47,133 nt of DNA from JAAYYM01 sp035271065 (lineage in GTDB: Bacteria; Bacillota; Clostridia; Lachnospirales; Lachnospiraceae). The notes beneath the pieces are model-generated. The model saw only the letters and a program-made list of their open reading frames with translations. It was not told the DNA's origin and searched no databases. The translations under genes were made by a program, and so were the position numbers. Every line of letters begins with the position of its first letter. Position 1 is the stretch's first letter. The stretch spans positions 1 to 47,133 of the forward strand of contig DATESB010000102.1 of assembly GCA_035271065.1 (NCBI GenBank), written 5' to 3'. Positions 44,860 through 47,133 of the stretch are shown here, piece after piece.

Positions 44860-45106
44860 TTTGTCCATAAATGCCATATATCACTGCCCTTATGGACAAA
44901 ATCATGATAATGAGTTGACATAAAGTTTCCAATTGTCCATAACAAGCTATTCCTGATACCCTTATGGACAATAATCCGCCATATCGAACAATTATTGTCC
45001 ATAACCCCAGCCCGAAACCATGTTTATGGAAAAACCATTTACATAACGCTAAGAATACCGCAACCATTTTCCATAATACCATGTCAAAATTCGAATTATG
45101 GAAAAT
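44860..45106. repeat. Array of four 41-bp inverted repeats between convergent genes
   Basis: Four units at 44860-44900, 44932-44972, 44994-45034 and 45066-45106 each have 11-base arms and a 19-base spacer. Left arms read TTTGTCCATAA, ATTGTCCATAA, ATTGTCCATAA and ATTTTCCATAA; right arms TTATGGACAAA, TTATGGACAAT, TTATGGAAAAA and TTATGGAAAAT. Arm-to-arm steps are 30, 42, 30, 32, 30, 42, 30 bp, near whole helical turns and symmetric about the centre. Spacers differ, so this is not a simple duplication. It fills the 304-bp gap between two gene ends; no promoter or T-run terminator is seen there. Confidence 0.85.
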
Positions 45107-45131
45107 ATGAATTCATTTTAATTTTCCTTTC

Positions 45132-46640
45132 TTAGTTTACCGCTATATTATTTAATTCTATCCATGCATCAATATCACTTCCGAGGCTTGAACCTCCGGA
45201 ATAATGAACCGACAGTCCCTCACCCATTGTTGCATTAGGTGCAAGTTTTGCAATGGCTGTTAAACTTTGTCCGAAGCGACCACCGCCGTGAGAACAGAAC
45301 GGAATGATTGTTTTACCGGAAAAGTCGTACTCCTCAAGGAAAGATGCAATCGGCATTGGGATAGATGCCCACCAGTTGGGATAGCCGAGCAGAATGGTGT
45401 CGTACTGATCCATATTCTCTACGTGGACGGAAAGTTCCGGGCGTGCTTGAGCATTTTGATCTCGTTGTGCTTCATCCAGTACTGTGCTGTAATCCGAGGA
45501 ATAGGGATTGACAAGTTGAATCTCAAAGAGATCAGCACCGGTTTTAGCAGCAATCTGTTCAGCGATGCCTGCGGTATTGCCACCCCAAGAGAAATATGCA
45601 ATCAATACTTTTGAACTTGTCTGTTCGTTTTGTGAACTGCCGGAATCAACTACCTGTCCGGAGCCGACAACGCCACGTACCAAACGGATACCAAGATTGT
45701 AACTGCTGCTGTCTGCTGTAGTAGTGGCACGGTAAGCAGAACGCATATTCTTTGCAAAATCATTCCAGCCACCGCCACGAGTGACACGCAGATTTCCTGT
45801 AGCAGCTCCCGTTGGATCGGTTGCCACAGCTGTATCATATGCTCCATAAATATCAAAGCACCACTCGGAGACATTGCCGTGCATATCATACAATCCCCAT
45901 GCATTCGGGGAGAAACTGCCAACTTCGATGGTGGTTTCACGATACTGGCCGGGTTTTGTATCAAGATTTCCCTGTGAAAAATAGTTTCCTTCAATCTCAT
46001 AAGGATAATGACCGTAATAATTGGCTTCATCAGCACTGGGAGAGTTTTCGGTATTGAATGGTGTTGTTGTGCCTGCGCGGCAGGCGTATTCCCATTCTGC
46101 CTCGGTTGGCAGTCGATAGCCGTCAGCACGCTGATCCCATGTCACATTTTGACCGTCAATGATATAAGCAGGCGTCAGTCCTTCAGAGGCACTCCTTACG
46201 TTGCAAAATGCCACTGCATCATACCAAGTCATATTTTCTACCGGTAAATTATCGCCGGAAAAGGTGCTTGGATTAATCCCCATCAAATCGGTATACTCTT
46301 TTTGTGTAACCTCGTAAATGCTCATATAGAAGTCGCTGACAGTCACATCGTGCTGTATTTCGTCTTCAATGCGCCATGGTTCATTGTCGGGGCTGCCCAT
46401 TGTGAATGTGCCACCTTTAATCAATACAAAGTTTTCCGGTATGTCAATTTCCGCATTTGGTTTTGAATTCGTATTTTCTGTTGACATAGGACTCCTTTCT
46501 GTGTCATCCGATGTACTCGTTGAATTAGTTGAATTAATTGAATTGGTTGTGCTTGTTAAGTCCGTTGTGTCCGTTGAACCGCAGGCGGTAAGTGACAACA
46601 ACATCGTAAGAGAAAGCAGTATGGTAAATAATCGTCTCAT
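45132..46640 (-). CDS. Exported FGE-like (SUMF1) / flavodoxin fusion lipoprotein
   Basis: A 502-residue lipoprotein: signal peptide with lipobox SLTAC (Cys20), a Ser/Thr/Asn-rich linker (about 22-65), an FGE-sulfatase (SUMF1) domain (about 68-335) and a flavodoxin domain (about 345-500). The FGE part has FVLIKGGTFTMGS, YRLPTEAEWEYACRAG, GLYDMHGNVSEWC and RVTRGGGWN, but lacks the two cysteines that bind copper in active formylglycine-generating enzymes, so it is probably a binding or structural domain. The flavodoxin part has an FMN phosphate loop in AYFSWGGNTAGIAEQI and GYPNWWASIPMP. GGAGG precedes the ATG. It follows the DUF4405-type gene by 16 bases, so the two form an operon, probably for extracytoplasmic electron transfer (inference). 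Confidence 0.88.
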   Translation of the reverse strand: MRRLFTILLSLTMLLSLTACGSTDTTDLTSTTNSINSTNSTSTSDDTERSPMSTENTNSKPNAEIDIPENFVLIKGGTFTMGSPDNEPWRIEDEIQHDVTVSDFYMSIYEVTQKEYTDLMGINPSTFSGDNLPVENMTWYDAVAFCNVRSASEGLTPAYIIDGQNVTWDQRADGYRLPTEAEWEYACRAGTTTPFNTENSPSADEANYYGHYPYEIEGNYFSQGNLDTKPGQYRETTIEVGSFSPNAWGLYDMHGNVSEWCFDIYGAYDTAVATDPTGAATGNLRVTRGGGWNDFAKNMRSAYRATTTADSSSYNLGIRLVRGVVGSGQVVDSGSSQNEQTSSKVLIAYFSWGGNTAGIAEQIAAKTGADLFEIQLVNPYSSDYSTVLDEAQRDQNAQARPELSVHVENMDQYDTILLGYPNWWASIPMPIASFLEEYDFSGKTIIPFCSHGGGRFGQSLTAIAKLAPNATMGEGLSVHYSGGSSLGSDIDAWIELNNIAVN

Positions 46641-46656
46641 ATTTTAGAGGCCTCCT

Positions 46657-47133
46657 TTATTTTTTGATTTTTCTTATGAATCCGGTACTATAATAGGCAA
46701 TTGCCATAAATAGCACTATCATAGCGATATACTTGCAGAATACGGTCACCGCCGACGCTTCGTAATCGAAGAACACAAAGTGTGTTTGCAAGAACAGATT
46801 GTCGATGATCTTTTCAGTAATGAAGGCATACACACCGTAGGCCGATATTAAAAGCGTAGAAATCCGTAAGACATGTTTAATCGCCAAGTTACTTGTTGTA
46901 ATGTGAAATACTTTTTTCATCATACCCATAATCATGCTCCAGTGAAGTCCAAGGTGCAGACTCATCAGTACAAATCCCCAATAGGAAGCTGCAAGATGCA
47001 TCACGCGAGCCAACGCCATGCCCCTGTTTATCGGAAGAAACACGAATAGATAGCGGGACATCACAATTCCACTGTAACCAAGACACAGAATTGATGTAAG
47101 GACGGCAAAATTTAGGACTGTCTCTATGATGCG
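46657..47133 (-). CDS. DUF4405-type membrane protein, C-terminal part (5' end outside window)
   Basis: The minus-strand frame is open to the window edge, giving 158 residues of the C-terminal part. It begins RIIETVLNFAVLTSILCLGYSGIV and has four hydrophobic segments. HLAASYWGFVLMSLHLGLHW places several His residues at helix positions typical of b-type haem ligands in DUF4405/cytochrome b561-like proteins. In Clostridia such genes often neighbour flavodoxin-like genes, as here. A GTG/ATG at 47064/47061 is internal, not a start. The haem role is inferred from His placement, not shown. Confidence 0.75.
   Translation of the reverse strand, partial: RIIETVLNFAVLTSILCLGYSGIVMSRYLFVFLPINRGMALARVMHLAASYWGFVLMSLHLGLHWSMIMGMMKKVFHITTSNLAIKHVLRISTLLISAYGVYAFITEKIIDNLFLQTHFVFFDYEASAVTVFCKYIAMIVLFMAIAYYSTGFIRKIKK

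Noticed and set aside
44678..45082. 134-residue minus-strand frame across the inverted repeats
   Set aside because: It overlaps the end of a better-supported gene, has no ribosome binding site, and is open only because the repeat arms lack stops in that frame.
44860..45106. CRISPR array
   Set aside because: Repeats are 11-base arms in alternating orientation with 19-42 base gaps, not direct repeats of 23 bases or more with uniform spacers, and there is no cas gene.
44860..45106. Cluster of DnaA boxes or a replication origin
   Set aside because: TTATGGACAA resembles TTATCCACAA but has GG for the invariant CC in every copy. There is no AT-rich unwinding region or replication gene.
44860..45106. 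dif/Xer or tyrosine-recombinase core site
   Set aside because: Such sites have 11-13 base arms around a 6-8 base centre. Here the centre is 19 bases in all four units.

Overview
The window looks like a low-GC, endospore-forming Clostridia chromosome, most likely a member of the Lachnospiraceae. This is inferred from the sporulation genes spo0A and spoIVB, the Firmicutes order nusB-xseA-xseB-ispA-dxs-tlyA-nadK-argR-recN-spoIVB-spo0A and rimO-pgsA-cinA-recA-recX-rny, consensus sigma-A promoters, strong AGGAGG ribosome binding sites and Gram-positive lipoboxes. No rRNA, tRNA or CRISPR array was seen.

Layout. Positions 1-27.4 kb are core genome, almost all on the + strand: a partial deoB, prfC and a transglutaminase-like lipoprotein, then a long operon from a Gls24-family gene to recN, closed by a strong terminator. 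It is followed by spoIVB, spo0A and glgA. rqcH is the only core gene on the - strand and overlaps glgA tail to tail. yicC-gmk-rpoZ-rimO-pgsA-cinA comes next, then the SOS-controlled recA-recX and rny.

From 27.4 kb the content is accessory. It holds an AlbA_2/ATPase-type regulator, a GNAT acetyltransferase remnant, and a small lipoprotein gene behind a consensus promoter, a class I cyclic-di-GMP riboswitch and an intrinsic terminator. An L-arabinoside-use locus follows: GH51 arabinofuranosidase, a LacI-family regulator, GH127 beta-L-arabinofuranosidase, a sugar-binding lipoprotein and two permeases. Three copies of a GTTAAACGTTTAAC-like operator tie these genes into one regulon. The transport ATPase is not in the window and is presumably shared. 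A complete group II intron with an intact maturase sits between the convergent GH51 and LacI genes. Rejoining its flanks restores a TAA stop for the LacI gene.

The right end (40.5-47.1 kb) carries a 1244-residue soluble CheB-CheR-PAS-kinase-receiver protein, a small membrane protein with an HEYGH motif, an array of four inverted repeats with identical 11-19-11 geometry between convergent genes, an exported protein fusing a formylglycine-generating-enzyme-like domain to a flavodoxin, and the start-truncated gene of a DUF4405-type membrane protein that may be its electron-transfer partner. The inverted-repeat array and the exported flavodoxin/DUF4405 pair are the least explained parts of the window.
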